This document shows positions 24,955 to 33,546 of a DNA stretch of 64,000 nt, piece after piece. The notes under the pieces were generated by a model. That model did not search any database, had not been told where the DNA came from, and saw only the letters and a program-made list of their open reading frames with translations. The position numbers and the translations under genes are program-made. This DNA is from an uncultured Eggerthellaceae bacterium. Lineage in GTDB: Bacteria; Actinomycetota; Coriobacteriia; Coriobacteriales; Eggerthellaceae. The stretch lies in NCBI GenBank assembly GCA_910588205.1, contig CAJUQK010000001.1, positions 62,001 to 126,000 of the forward strand, written 5' to 3'. Position 1 is the stretch's first letter; every line of letters starts with the position of its first letter.

Positions 24955-26427
24955 TCAGTTCTTCTCCAAGATCAGCGGTGTCTCATTGATGATAGTCGAT
25001 TCTGCGCTGGTGGGTTGGCCCGAAAGCGTACGGCAGGTCTTGTCCCACCAGATGCCGATGCTCTCGAAGAGAGAGGGGGCGGGCACATCCTTGCAGGCGA
25101 TGATCTCAACGGAAGCTATCTCTTGGTTCTGTTGGTAGAACGTGGCTTTGCCGATGACCTGGCCTGCGCTGACACCACCGCTCACATTATCGAGCTCGAA
25201 CCGTTGACTCACATTGCCCTGGGGGACGAACACCTCCACCTGGGCATCTGGGTCTTTGAAGGTGGCCGGTACCGTTTTATCCACCCAGGCATCTAAGGCC
25301 ACCTCAGCCACCACCGGTACTTGGCGCGTCTGACCATCCAGGGTCATGTCCGTCTCTTGGGGGCTCTGGGCGAGGTCGTAGGCTATCTGGTTGTCATAGA
25401 CCCAGTCGAAGAGCGTCTTGCAATCTATGAAGCGCTGCTCTTCGGAGGCGGAATGGAGGATGATGGCGTAGAGGTCGGAGCCATCGCGGTTGCAGGCGCC
25501 AGCGAAGCAAGGACCGGCAAGGTCTGTGTTGCCCGTCTTGATGCCGCAAGCTCCCTCGTAGTTCCCCAGGAGCAGGTCTGTGGTCTCCAGTTCGACCGTT
25601 ATATCCTCACCGTTGCGCTTGACGGGGATCTCAGCTCGAGGGATGTCGCAGAGGGAGCGGAAGGCATCGATGCCCATGGCATAGGCGCAGATCTTCGCCA
25701 CCTCTCGGGCTGTGCTGTGGAGGTCCCCGGCGAACTGGCTCCCATCCAGACCGTGAGGGTTCTCGAATACGGTATCTTGGCACCCGAGCTCAGCAGCCTT
25801 TTCGTTCATCTTCGCCACGAAGGCATCCAGGGCGCTGGCAGGGTCGTCAAAGTCTATGGCGGACCCATCAGCCCGATGGAGGGTGTTCCCCGTCTCTCTG
25901 GCTTCGGCCTGGAAGTCAGGGCCGATGGTCTCAGCGATGGCGATGGCCGCATCATTGCCGGATGGGATCATCAGGCCCTTCAGGGCATTCTCCATGGTGA
26001 GCACATCCCCTGCTTGGAGGTTCGCGCTGGACTCCCCTACGCTGGCAGCTGTCCTGCTGACGGTGACCTCGCGATCCATGTCGGAGTTCTCCAAGGCGAC
26101 GACCGCTGTCATCACCTTAGTGATGGAGGCGATCTGTGTGGCATCGTCGGCGGACCGAGCGAAGTATTCGGTGCCATCCTCCGAGCAGACATAGACGAAT
26201 TCGCTGCCGACGTTGGGGCAGGAGGTGGGCTTAAGCCCCCGGCTCTCCATGGTTTTGCCGTAGATAACATCGGTTCGACGGATGTCTGCCTGGGCTTCCG
26301 CGGGGAAGCAAAAGGATGTCGGGAAGGCTAGGAGAATGACCAGGAGCACGGCAGTAAAGCATCGAAGCGCAACGCTGTTGCGCTTCGATGAGCAGGCGTA
26401 GGAGGTAGTGCGGAAACTAGAGGGCAT
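24955..26427 (-). CDS. dacA: D-alanyl-D-alanine carboxypeptidase (PBP5/DacA type, S11)
   Basis: 490-aa exported penicillin-binding protein that trims the terminal D-Ala of peptidoglycan pentapeptides. A signal peptide (residues 1-46; hydrophobic core about 28-42) ends near AEAQA. Active-site motifs are S101-x-x-K104 (SITK), S156-G-N158 and K297-T-G299. The region after about 390 is the usual beta-rich C-terminal domain with a weak amphipathic end. The start at 26427 overlaps the upstream ACT gene by eleven bases. A 14-bp perfect inverted repeat lies within codons about 13-23. Confidence 0.92.
   Translation of the reverse strand: MPSSFRTTSYACSSKRNSVALRCFTAVLLVILLAFPTSFCFPAEAQADIRRTDVIYGKTMESRGLKPTSCPNVGSEFVYVCSEDGTEYFARSADDATQIASITKVMTAVVALENSDMDREVTVSRTAASVGESSANLQAGDVLTMENALKGLMIPSGNDAAIAIAETIGPDFQAEARETGNTLHRADGSAIDFDDPASALDAFVAKMNEKAAELGCQDTVFENPHGLDGSQFAGDLHSTAREVAKICAYAMGIDAFRSLCDIPRAEIPVKRNGEDITVELETTDLLLGNYEGACGIKTGNTDLAGPCFAGACNRDGSDLYAIILHSASEEQRFIDCKTLFDWVYDNQIAYDLAQSPQETDMTLDGQTRQVPVVAEVALDAWVDKTVPATFKDPDAQVEVFVPQGNVSQRFELDNVSGGVSAGQVIGKATFYQQNQEIASVEIIACKDVPAPSLFESIGIWWDKTCRTLSGQPTSAESTIINETPLILEKN
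26360..26390. repeat. 14-bp perfect inverted repeat inside the dacA signal-peptide codons
   Basis: CATCGAAGCGCAAC (26360-26373) and GTTGCGCTTCGATG (26377-26390) are exact reverse complements separated by three bases. In the dacA mRNA they would form a very stable hairpin some 37 nt after the start codon. No T tract follows. The coincidence with a signal-peptide region, where codons are otherwise constrained only for hydrophobicity, suggests selection on RNA structure or a bound protein. Confidence 0.85.
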
Positions 26428-26839
26428 AGATCTCTTCGGGACGGGCGATGCGGAAACCAGCATCCTCCAAGGCGGAGTCTATGTTCTCACCGTTGATCTT
26501 GAACACATCGATGGCCTCTTCGTCTCCGGCTTTGAAGCAGTAGCCGTATTCGATGTTGAGATCGGCCCTGTCACAGAACTCAAGGAGGTTCGCCAGACCA
26601 CCGGGCTTGTTAGGCACATAGACGGCATTCACCTGGGTGACCGAGGCTCGGAAGCCTGACTCGTTCAGCATGGCAGCCACGGCATCGGGCTCATCGCAGA
26701 AGATGCGGGCGATGCCGAAGTCTTGGGTGTCTGAGAGGAACATGGCATGCATGTTGGTGCCGTTGTCGGCTATCTGGCGAACGAGTCGGGAGAGATTGCC
26801 CTTCTCGTTCTGTAGGAAAACAGTCAGTTGTGAGATCAT
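26417..26839 (-). CDS. Tandem ACT-domain protein (copy 2)
   Basis: 140-aa protein with two ACT domains (about 2-66 and 68-138): SQLTVFLQNEKGNLSRLV and AVYVPNKPGGLANLLEF are the typical beta-loop-helix starts. Its ATG overlaps the paaK copy 2 stop by four bases, so it is coupled to that ligase. Paralogous to the protein at 21691; both probably sense amino or aromatic acids and act on their adjacent ligases, which is inference from the repeated pairing. Confidence 0.85.
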   Translation of the reverse strand: MISQLTVFLQNEKGNLSRLVRQIADNGTNMHAMFLSDTQDFGIARIFCDEPDAVAAMLNESGFRASVTQVNAVYVPNKPGGLANLLEFCDRADLNIEYGYCFKAGDEEAIDVFKINGENIDSALEDAGFRIARPEEIYAL

Positions 26840-28143
26840 TCGGAAGCTCCCCTCTTGTCGATGACGCGCTTGGCCTTGCCCACGGAGCGCTCTATGGTCT
26901 TCGGCTCCACGATCTTGACATCCACGGCTATCTGCAGATTGCCCTTGAGCTCTGCCTGGAGCCGAGTCTTGAGATCCTCGAGCTTCCTGACCTCATCGAT
27001 GGGGAAATCGGGTTCTGTCTCGACCTGGAGCTCCATGGCATCTAGTGGCCCCTTGCTCGTGAGGATGATCTGGTATTGGGTAGCGATCTCAGGGAAGTTC
27101 GTGATGACCTGCTCTATCTGAGAGGGGAAAACGTTCACGCCGCGGATGATCATCATGTCATCCGTGCGACCACGGAGCCGGTCGATCTTGCGATGAGTGC
27201 GACCACAAGCGCACATCTCTGCATTGATGCGGGTGACGTCCCGGGTGCGGTAGCGGATGAGCGGGCTGCACTCCCGGGTGAGCGTGGTGATGACCAGCTC
27301 TCCCCATTCGCCATCGGGGAGCAGCTCTCCTGTTTCGGGATCGATGATCTCGCAGTAGAACTGGTCCTCGGCGATATGGAGGCCACCGCGCTCGATGCAT
27401 TCCATGGCAACGCCGGGCCCCATGATCTCAGAGAGGCCGTAGACGTCGCAATACTGGACGCCCAGCTTGTCGGCGATCTCTTGGCGCATGTTCTCAGAAG
27501 CAGGTTCGGCACCGCAGATGACACCTGATATCTTGAAGTCCTTGGCCGGATCGTAGCCCATCTCTATGGCCGTATCGGCGATGAACAACGCATAGGAAGG
27601 CGTGCAGGCCAGGATGTCTGTGTCACAGTCAGCCAAGAATTGCACCTGGCGCTTGGTGTTGCCTGAAGAGGCAGGGATGACCGTGCAGCCCATGGCTTCG
27701 CCGCCTGCATGACCACCCAGACCACCGGTGAAGAGCCCGTAGCCATAGGATACCTGGATGGTTGATTCGTCTGTGCCCCCCACCATGGCTATCCCGCGAG
27801 CGAAGCAATCCCCCCAGTGCTTCAGGTCGGACTTGGTGTGACCCACCACCGTAGCCTGACCAGTGGTGCCTGACGATGCATGGATGCGCGCAACGTCTTT
27901 CATGGGGACAGCGAAGAGGTCATAGGGATAGGCATCCCGCATATCCTGCTTGACCACGAAGGGGAACTGAGAGAGGTCCTCCAAGCTCGCGAGGTCATCA
28001 GGGCTCACGCCAGCCTCATCGAAGCTCTTCTTGAAGAAGTCGATGTTGTCGTAGGCATGGCGTACGCTCCATCGCATGCGCTCTAGTTGAAGGGCTGCCA
28101 GCTCCTCTCGATCCATCGTCTCTATCTCAGGTTGGTAGTACAT
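26836..28143 (-). CDS. Phenylacetate-CoA ligase family protein (copy 2)
   Basis: 435-aa PaaK-type AMP-forming ligase with ASSGTTGQATVVG near 88-100, YGLSEIMGPG near 240 and the same CACGRTH and SVGKAKRV C-terminal elements as copy 1. The start at 28143 (MYYQPEIETM) has AAAGGAAG upstream. Clearly diverged from copy 1, so a different carboxylic-acid substrate is likely. The next gene is a tandem ACT protein overlapping by four bases. Substrate cannot be told from sequence. Confidence 0.9.
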   Translation of the reverse strand: MYYQPEIETMDREELAALQLERMRWSVRHAYDNIDFFKKSFDEAGVSPDDLASLEDLSQFPFVVKQDMRDAYPYDLFAVPMKDVARIHASSGTTGQATVVGHTKSDLKHWGDCFARGIAMVGGTDESTIQVSYGYGLFTGGLGGHAGGEAMGCTVIPASSGNTKRQVQFLADCDTDILACTPSYALFIADTAIEMGYDPAKDFKISGVICGAEPASENMRQEIADKLGVQYCDVYGLSEIMGPGVAMECIERGGLHIAEDQFYCEIIDPETGELLPDGEWGELVITTLTRECSPLIRYRTRDVTRINAEMCACGRTHRKIDRLRGRTDDMMIIRGVNVFPSQIEQVITNFPEIATQYQIILTSKGPLDAMELQVETEPDFPIDEVRKLEDLKTRLQAELKGNLQIAVDVKIVEPKTIERSVGKAKRVIDKRGASE

Positions 28144-28171
28144 CTGCTTCCTTTCCCGCGTTGTTGCAAGC

Positions 28172-28190
28172 GGACGGCGAACATCCGTCC
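28172..28190. repeat. Hairpin between the VanW gene and paaK copy 2
   Basis: GGACGG and CCGTCC form a 6-bp stem with a 7-nt loop in the 56-bp gap. T residues lie before it, not after it, on the transcribed strand, so a terminator role is unlikely. Confidence 0.25.
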
Positions 28191-28199
28191 AAAAGTGGA

Positions 28200-30719
28200 T
28201 CACTGTTGGCTTGAGCTTTGTGAAGACGAGGCGGAGGAGGAAGAGCTGCCCGACTGATCTTGGTCAGAACCCTCCTCATCGGGCCGTGCATACTTCCTCT
28301 GGATCTCTGCGGTATCCACCTTCGGACCAACTTTGACCACGACGTTTATAGGCGAATAGACGCTGGAGAAGGTCTTCTGTTCCACCTGGTTGCCCGATTC
28401 ATCGGTGACGGTGCGCACTACATTGATCTTGGAACCATCAGAACCGTTGGTCATCTTCACCACTGCGGTGTCAGCGTAGGTATCATCGACCTCTACCTTC
28501 ACTTTATAGGGATCACCCTCTTGCCATTCGCCTGTGTCCGTAGTCACCGTGAGATGGGGGTCCTCGCCGATGAGGTCAACGGTGACGCTATAGGAGGTGT
28601 AGCTCGTGGTGAGCAGGATATCTGAGTCCGTGCCGTTTTCCCAGCGCAGGTCGAGGGTGGGAAAAGCGATGGCTGCATCCAAGCCGTCGGGATACGAGCC
28701 GGAGCGCATGGAGTGGTTGTGGCGCTCCGAGATAGGAAGACCGGAGTCATAGACGGCATTGAAGACGGTGGTGGCCACCTGGCATACGCCGCCACCCGCT
28801 TCTTGGACCATCTCATCCCCTGCGATGACATTGGCATCCTTGAAGCCGGCTTCGGCGTTGCAATCCCCTGCTATCTCATTGAATGACCAAGTACCTCCTG
28901 GCTGGACGATGGAATCATCCAGAAGGTCAGCCACCTTCTGGATGTTGTAGAGCCTGTTCGCCGTGGTGCTGGACTGATTGAATTCCGTAGTGAACGTGCT
29001 GAATTTCGTGACTACCCCATAGGCGAGGGCTGCATCCAAGGAGAGCGGTTGATCGGTCTGCTCGGTTTGGATGGGGATGTTGTACCTATCCCCCACCACC
29101 TTCTGCTCCCCGCTTTCCCAGAAGCTGCCGAAGAGCACCTGATCCAAGTCATCCAATGCTCCGGATACCGTAGGCACTGTGACCTCCTGATCCGGTCTCA
29201 CGATGACATCCTCATCCTCAACGGCGAAGGTGACTTTGTAGTTCTGGCCGTTCTGAGCCAAGGTCAGATCCTTGGTGAGGGTCTCCAGGGCTTTGGATTC
29301 TGACACTTGAGGCTTCAGGAACCAGGTGTCTCCCCGCTGGGCTGGTTCGGCTACGATCCAGGAGGCTAGCGTCTCCTTGGATATCTCAGCGGATTCTGAG
29401 TCGTAGCTGAAGGAGGCACCCTCGGTCAGGGCTTGATTGATGGCATCAGCCGTTCGGGCAGCGGATTCCCCATCCACCTTGAGGGGGGTGTAGTCAGCAA
29501 CGGGGATATAGCGCGGATCGTCCACTTCGCTGTTCAAGAGCTTGTCCGTGAGGGTGGCCACGAAGGTGCCCTCGTCTATCATGTAGCCGTCATGGCCCTC
29601 CACGACGTTGGCAACGCCGTCTTCCATGGAGATGCCGTATTCCTTGATGGGGTCTCCGATGGCAGTGTCCAGATCAGAGATGAGCTTGCTCAAGATGATC
29701 TGGTTGTAGTCTATCCGCGGTGGGATGACATGGGTTCCCATGAGGGTGCTGAAGCGGTCGAAGAGTCCTGTTGACCTGCCGAACTGGGCTGCCTCCCGAG
29801 CTAGATCTTCTACAGGTAGCTTCGCTCCCAAGGAGTCAGCCGTCTCTATCCAAAGCACCTTGTTCTCGAGCGTCTCTTGGACCGAGGTCTGCTCTGCCAA
29901 GGCTTCCTGCTGCTTGAGAGCCTCCTCGGCCCCGGTGTCTTTGGCTGCCTCTTCTGATTTGAAGATATATACGCTGGTCTGGGCGAGCTTGTCCCCATAG
30001 CGAGCCGTGATGGCTTCAGCGGCCTCGGATTCGGTCTTGCCAGCGAGGTCAACATCGCCTACATAGACCCCCTTGTAGATTCGGTCCCCCGTGGCAAGGG
30101 TGTCCACGGCGAACCCGCAGACGAGGACTAGGGCTATGACGATGATGCCGCCTACGATCTTGTTCTTGCTCCAAACCCAGGCGAAACCATGACCGATGCC
30201 TTTGCCGATGAACAGGATGGCCTTGACGATGCTCATGAGGATGGCCTTGAAGACGTTGAAGATCATCTCCAGGACGGAATCGCTGGTATGGGGCGCATAG
30301 GTTTGCTGGGGCAGCTGCTGAGGCTGTTTGGGTTGCTTCAAGCGCTTAGGCTGACCTTGGACGGCCGCGTGGTTCTGTGGCCTGCGATTGCCCTGAGACC
30401 GTTGCTGTCCGGTCCGGCGGCTTCGATCCCTTTCAGGAACGTGCTCAGATGCCCTGCTTGCCCTGACTCGCTGGCTGCCTCCGCCCGTCCTCTCTGATGC
30501 CCGGTTGCTCACTGGCCGTGACTGCCGCTCGGCAGAGGAGAGAGGTCTGCTGTTGATGGTGATCCTGTTGGTGGTGCGCGGAGCCTGGGAGCGGGATGAA
30601 CGTGAGGACCGCCGATCAGACGGGAATCTTCCTGATCGATCTGTGCTGCCCTCGCGCGCGCCGGGTGCGAAGCGCTCCCGATCCTCAGGGTCAAGATTGA
30701 AGCTGCTGCTATAGGCCAT
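28200..30719 (-). CDS. VanW-family membrane-anchored cell-surface protein
   Basis: 839-aa protein. The first about 140 residues are a cytoplasmic, Arg/Ser/Gln-rich low-complexity region; a membrane helix lies near 187-212; two putative peptidoglycan-binding-4-like domains (about 215-530) are followed by the VanW domain (about 590-720, with FSFNEIAGDC-like and AGGGVCQVATTVFNA motifs), a G5-like beta domain and a Ser-rich C-terminal tail. VanW is associated with glycopeptide-resistance operons but is widespread in Gram-positive envelopes; this copy gives no evidence of resistance. The ATG overlaps the end of the phosphatidyltransferase gene by eleven bases. Confidence 0.88.
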   Translation of the reverse strand: MAYSSSFNLDPEDRERFAPGAREGSTDRSGRFPSDRRSSRSSRSQAPRTTNRITINSRPLSSAERQSRPVSNRASERTGGGSQRVRASRASEHVPERDRSRRTGQQRSQGNRRPQNHAAVQGQPKRLKQPKQPQQLPQQTYAPHTSDSVLEMIFNVFKAILMSIVKAILFIGKGIGHGFAWVWSKNKIVGGIIVIALVLVCGFAVDTLATGDRIYKGVYVGDVDLAGKTESEAAEAITARYGDKLAQTSVYIFKSEEAAKDTGAEEALKQQEALAEQTSVQETLENKVLWIETADSLGAKLPVEDLAREAAQFGRSTGLFDRFSTLMGTHVIPPRIDYNQIILSKLISDLDTAIGDPIKEYGISMEDGVANVVEGHDGYMIDEGTFVATLTDKLLNSEVDDPRYIPVADYTPLKVDGESAARTADAINQALTEGASFSYDSESAEISKETLASWIVAEPAQRGDTWFLKPQVSESKALETLTKDLTLAQNGQNYKVTFAVEDEDVIVRPDQEVTVPTVSGALDDLDQVLFGSFWESGEQKVVGDRYNIPIQTEQTDQPLSLDAALAYGVVTKFSTFTTEFNQSSTTANRLYNIQKVADLLDDSIVQPGGTWSFNEIAGDCNAEAGFKDANVIAGDEMVQEAGGGVCQVATTVFNAVYDSGLPISERHNHSMRSGSYPDGLDAAIAFPTLDLRWENGTDSDILLTTSYTSYSVTVDLIGEDPHLTVTTDTGEWQEGDPYKVKVEVDDTYADTAVVKMTNGSDGSKINVVRTVTDESGNQVEQKTFSSVYSPINVVVKVGPKVDTAEIQRKYARPDEEGSDQDQSGSSSSSASSSQSSSQQ

Positions 30720-31359
30720 GGTGAGACCTCATCATCTTCAGTCGTTCGGAGGCTTGGACGCAATAATAGATGGTGACGGCTATCTGGAGGATGAGCCCTG
30801 CATAGACCGACCAGATGCCGAGGCAGGCCGGGGCGGCTGTGAAGCCAGGGAGCCAAGGGGCATCCGTCAGACCCAATCCGGCCACCATGGGCCAGTTCAG
30901 GAGCAATGCTGCGAAACCCACGAACAAAAGCGTGGTGGCCACCTTGCCGGGATAGACCACGGGTACTTGTATATGGAAGCGGTTGAGCAGCACCGCTCCG
31001 CCGCCCAAGAGGAACGCCTCGCGAGCGATGATGAGAACCACTACCCAGACGGGGCAGCGACCGATAAGGCAGGTGCCTATGACGCCTGTCATCATGAGGA
31101 GCGTATCGATGGCCGGGTCCATCAGCTTGCCTAGCTTGGAGACGGTATGAGTGCGTCGGGCTACCTGACCGTCTAGGAAATCCGTGAGGGCTGCGACAGC
31201 GAACACCACCATGGCCGCTACATCGTAGCCCGCAAAGAGCAGGTAAAGGTAGACAGGGATGAGACACAGGCGTGCGAACGAGATGACGTTCGCCGCCGTG
31301 AGTATCCGATCTGTCACCTCTTCGGGAGCCGTCTGGGTGGTCATCTTAGCCGTTGCCAC
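30709..31359 (-). CDS. CDP-alcohol phosphatidyltransferase (second PgsA-like)
   Basis: 216-aa polytopic membrane enzyme with the family signature DFLDGQVAR...G...MDPAIDT (about 60-85). The reaction joins a CDP-linked lipid to an alcohol phosphate. PgsA, phosphatidylinositol-phosphate synthase or cardiolipin synthase are all possible; the motif does not decide. A GTG at 31359 is used as start, with AAGG upstream. With the PgsA-CinA fusion at 5945 the window holds two members of the family. Coupled to the VanW gene downstream. Confidence 0.85.
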   Translation of the reverse strand: MATAKMTTQTAPEEVTDRILTAANVISFARLCLIPVYLYLLFAGYDVAAMVVFAVAALTDFLDGQVARRTHTVSKLGKLMDPAIDTLLMMTGVIGTCLIGRCPVWVVVLIIAREAFLLGGGAVLLNRFHIQVPVVYPGKVATTLLFVGFAALLLNWPMVAGLGLTDAPWLPGFTAAPACLGIWSVYAGLILQIAVTIYYCVQASERLKMMRSHHGL

Positions 31360-31375
31360 ATCCTGCCTTCGCGTT

Positions 31376-31414
31376 GCGGTTGCTCATATCAGATGCATTC
31401 TATCAAGCAACCGC
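31376..31414. repeat. 9-bp inverted repeat upstream of the phosphatidyltransferase gene
   Basis: GCGGTTGCT at 31376-31384 and AGCAACCGC at 31406-31414, spaced by 21 bp. It is in the 137-bp gap between ech and the phosphatidyltransferase gene and lies where that gene's promoter should be, so an operator is possible; nothing else in the gap is recognised. Confidence 0.4.
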
Positions 31415-31496
31415 CTGAGAACATAGTGCTGAACGGGCAACGAACACCAAACATCCTCCCTCGGGGCTCTCCCGGTTGGCGGTTTTGCAGGTTGTT

Positions 31497-31844
31497 CTAT
31501 TCTTTCTCGGGAACAGAACAGGTGACCGTGTGCTTCTTCGTTGCCACTGGGGTGTAAGCTGGATCCATGGTGAGGCATTTGGTGGGACAAGCGGCCACGC
31601 AGCTACCGCACTGGATGCACATGAAAGGCTGTATCTCCCAGGTACGCTCAGGCTTGCTCACGGCGATGCAATGGCACGGGCAGACCCGCTGGCACATACC
31701 ACAGAGGATACATGCGTCAACGTCGTTCACCACATGTCCTTTTTGGCCCGGATAAGGCTGCTTCGTCTCAGTCGGATACAGCAGCGTCTCCGGTTTCTTG
31801 AAGAGCGAACCGAACGTCATCCCGCCCAGATGGAAGCTTCCCAT
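31497..31844 (-). CDS. echF: Ech hydrogenase subunit F (ferredoxin-like)
   Basis: 115-aa polyferredoxin with two 4Fe-4S clusters, C45-x2-C48-x2-C51-x3-C55 and C76-x2-C79-x2-C82-x3-C86, each followed by a proline. It corresponds to NuoI and carries electrons from ferredoxin to the EchC cluster. Last gene of the ech operon, five bases after echE. The C-terminal 25 residues are variable. Confidence 0.92.
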   Translation of the reverse strand: MGSFHLGGMTFGSLFKKPETLLYPTETKQPYPGQKGHVVNDVDACILCGMCQRVCPCHCIAVSKPERTWEIQPFMCIQCGSCVAACPTKCLTMDPAYTPVATKKHTVTCSVPEKE

Positions 31845-31849
31845 AACTC

Positions 31850-32938
31850 CTACCTCTCAGTGCAGCTGATGCACGGGTCGATGGTCAGGATGATCATATT
31901 CACGTCGGCTAGGTCAGCGCCCTTGAGCGCTTCCACCATGCCTGCCAGGTTCTGAGAGGTAGGCGTCCTCATGCGCATGCGCTCAAGGAACTTCGTGCCG
32001 TTGCCCTGGGCGTAGTAGTAGCACTCGCCGCGGGGCTGCTCAAGCACATTCGCTGCCCGAGCTCCCTCTTCGGGATTACCCTTCACCTTGACAGAGATAT
32101 CCCCTGCCGGGATCTTCGCCGCCAATTCCTTGATGATATCGATGGATTGCAGCACTTCGAGGCAGCGGACCTTCACGCGGGCATAGCAATCCCCCTGGGC
32201 ATCCAGTATGGGCTGGAACTCCGTGAGGGCCCTATAAGCGCCTTTGCCGAAGGTGCGCACATCGTAGTTGACCTGAGAGGCGCGGGCGAAGGGTCCTACC
32301 ATGGAAAGGGCGACGGCCTGCTCATGGGAGAGCGTGCCCACCCCTACCGTACGGTTCTTGACGGACATATCGGTCAGGAGCGTATCCATGATCTGCTGGT
32401 ATTCGCCCTTGATGCCATCCAGGGTCTGGCAGATGACCTTGAGCTCAGAGTCCTCGATGTCGCGGTTCACGCCGCCCACTCGGACGACGGAGAGGATCAC
32501 ACGACCGCCCGTAGTCTTCTCGAAGATGTCAAGGATACGCTCGCGCAGACGCCAGCAGTGCATGAACATGGATTCGAAGCCGAAAGCATCTGCCGCCAAC
32601 CCGAGCCAGAGCAGATGGGAGTGGATACGAGAGAGCTCGTGCCAGATGACGCGCAGGTATTCCGCACGTGAGGGCACCTCGATGTCCATGAGGGACTCAA
32701 CCGTTTCGGCATAGCCCAGGGAATGGCCCATGGCGCAGATGCCGCAGATGCGCTCTGCCACATAGATGAACTGATTGTAGTCACGAGTCTCTACCAGCTT
32801 CTCCAGACCTCGATGGACGAAGCCGATCTGCGGCAGGCAGTCCACCACCGTCTCATCCTGGACCACCAGATCCAGATGGAGCGGTTCCGGCAGGACCGGA
32901 TGCTGAGGACCGAAGGGAATGACCGTTGCCTTGCCCAT
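31850..32938 (-). CDS. echE: Ech hydrogenase large [NiFe] subunit
   Basis: 362-aa catalytic subunit holding the Ni-Fe site. The N-terminal ligand motif is RICGIC with C65 and C68, and the C-terminal motif is DPCISCTER with C356 and C359. The protein ends three residues after the last nickel-binding cysteine, so no C-terminal extension has to be clipped off. Both motifs being intact makes it a hydrogenase rather than complex I NuoD, which has lost them. Its stop is coupled to echF. Confidence 0.95.
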   Translation of the reverse strand: MGKATVIPFGPQHPVLPEPLHLDLVVQDETVVDCLPQIGFVHRGLEKLVETRDYNQFIYVAERICGICAMGHSLGYAETVESLMDIEVPSRAEYLRVIWHELSRIHSHLLWLGLAADAFGFESMFMHCWRLRERILDIFEKTTGGRVILSVVRVGGVNRDIEDSELKVICQTLDGIKGEYQQIMDTLLTDMSVKNRTVGVGTLSHEQAVALSMVGPFARASQVNYDVRTFGKGAYRALTEFQPILDAQGDCYARVKVRCLEVLQSIDIIKELAAKIPAGDISVKVKGNPEEGARAANVLEQPRGECYYYAQGNGTKFLERMRMRTPTSQNLAGMVEALKGADLADVNMIILTIDPCISCTER

Positions 32939-33546
32939 TATGCACCCTCCCCTTCTGTACCCTTCTTCGCCTTTGCAGCCTTTGCCTCCATGGCAGCCCG
33001 CACCTTTGCTGCCTTCTCAGGTGGCATGGCGGCCAGCTTGGCCTCGAGCTCTGCATCCGCAGATGCTGCTTGGGGATCCACATCAGAGGCATCCGATGAC
33101 CCTTCGACAGCTGCTTCCTTTGCCTGCTTCGCAGCCTCCGCCTTGGCTTTCTTCTCGGCCAGCTTCCGCTGCTTCTCTCGCTCTGCGAGCTTCTCGGGTG
33201 AGATGATGGTCATGGGCACATCGGTGGATACACGGTAGAAGTTGCCCAAAAAATCGATGGCCAGCCCTTTGAACGTGATGCCGAAGAGGTCATGGATCTC
33301 ATTCTCGCAGACGAATGCCTCCAGATACAGATCCGTGATGGAGGGCACCTCAGCATCCTTGGGAAGCGCCTCTATCACCGCATTATCCAGCAGGCCGTCC
33401 TTCATGTAGGAGTACACCAGATCGACGCTTTCATCGTTGTTCACTGCTAGCATCTGCACATAGCGCCAGCCTTCGTCCTTGCGCGATGCGGCATCCTCAT
33501 GCAGAGACTGCACCGCGAGCGTGCGGAACTCAGTGGAGAATCCCAT
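32938..33546 (-). CDS. echD: Ech hydrogenase subunit D (NuoC-like) with charged tail
   Basis: 202 aa. Residues about 1-120 are a NuoC/EchD domain (DEGWRYVQMLAVNN, CENEIHDLFGITFKGLAIDF). Residues about 122-202 are a highly charged Ala/Lys/Glu-rich stretch predicted to be helical or coiled-coil, absent from ordinary EchD proteins of about 120-150 aa. The stop overlaps the echE start. The extra tail is described under findings. Confidence 0.9.
   Translation of the reverse strand: MGFSTEFRTLAVQSLHEDAASRKDEGWRYVQMLAVNNDESVDLVYSYMKDGLLDNAVIEALPKDAEVPSITDLYLEAFVCENEIHDLFGITFKGLAIDFLGNFYRVSTDVPMTIISPEKLAEREKQRKLAEKKAKAEAAKQAKEAAVEGSSDASDVDPQAASADAELEAKLAAMPPEKAAKVRAAMEAKAAKAKKGTEGEGA

Noticed and set aside
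28200..30719. Reading the VanW protein as a vancomycin-resistance marker
   Set aside because: VanW domains are common in Gram-positive envelope proteins; no vanHAX genes are nearby.
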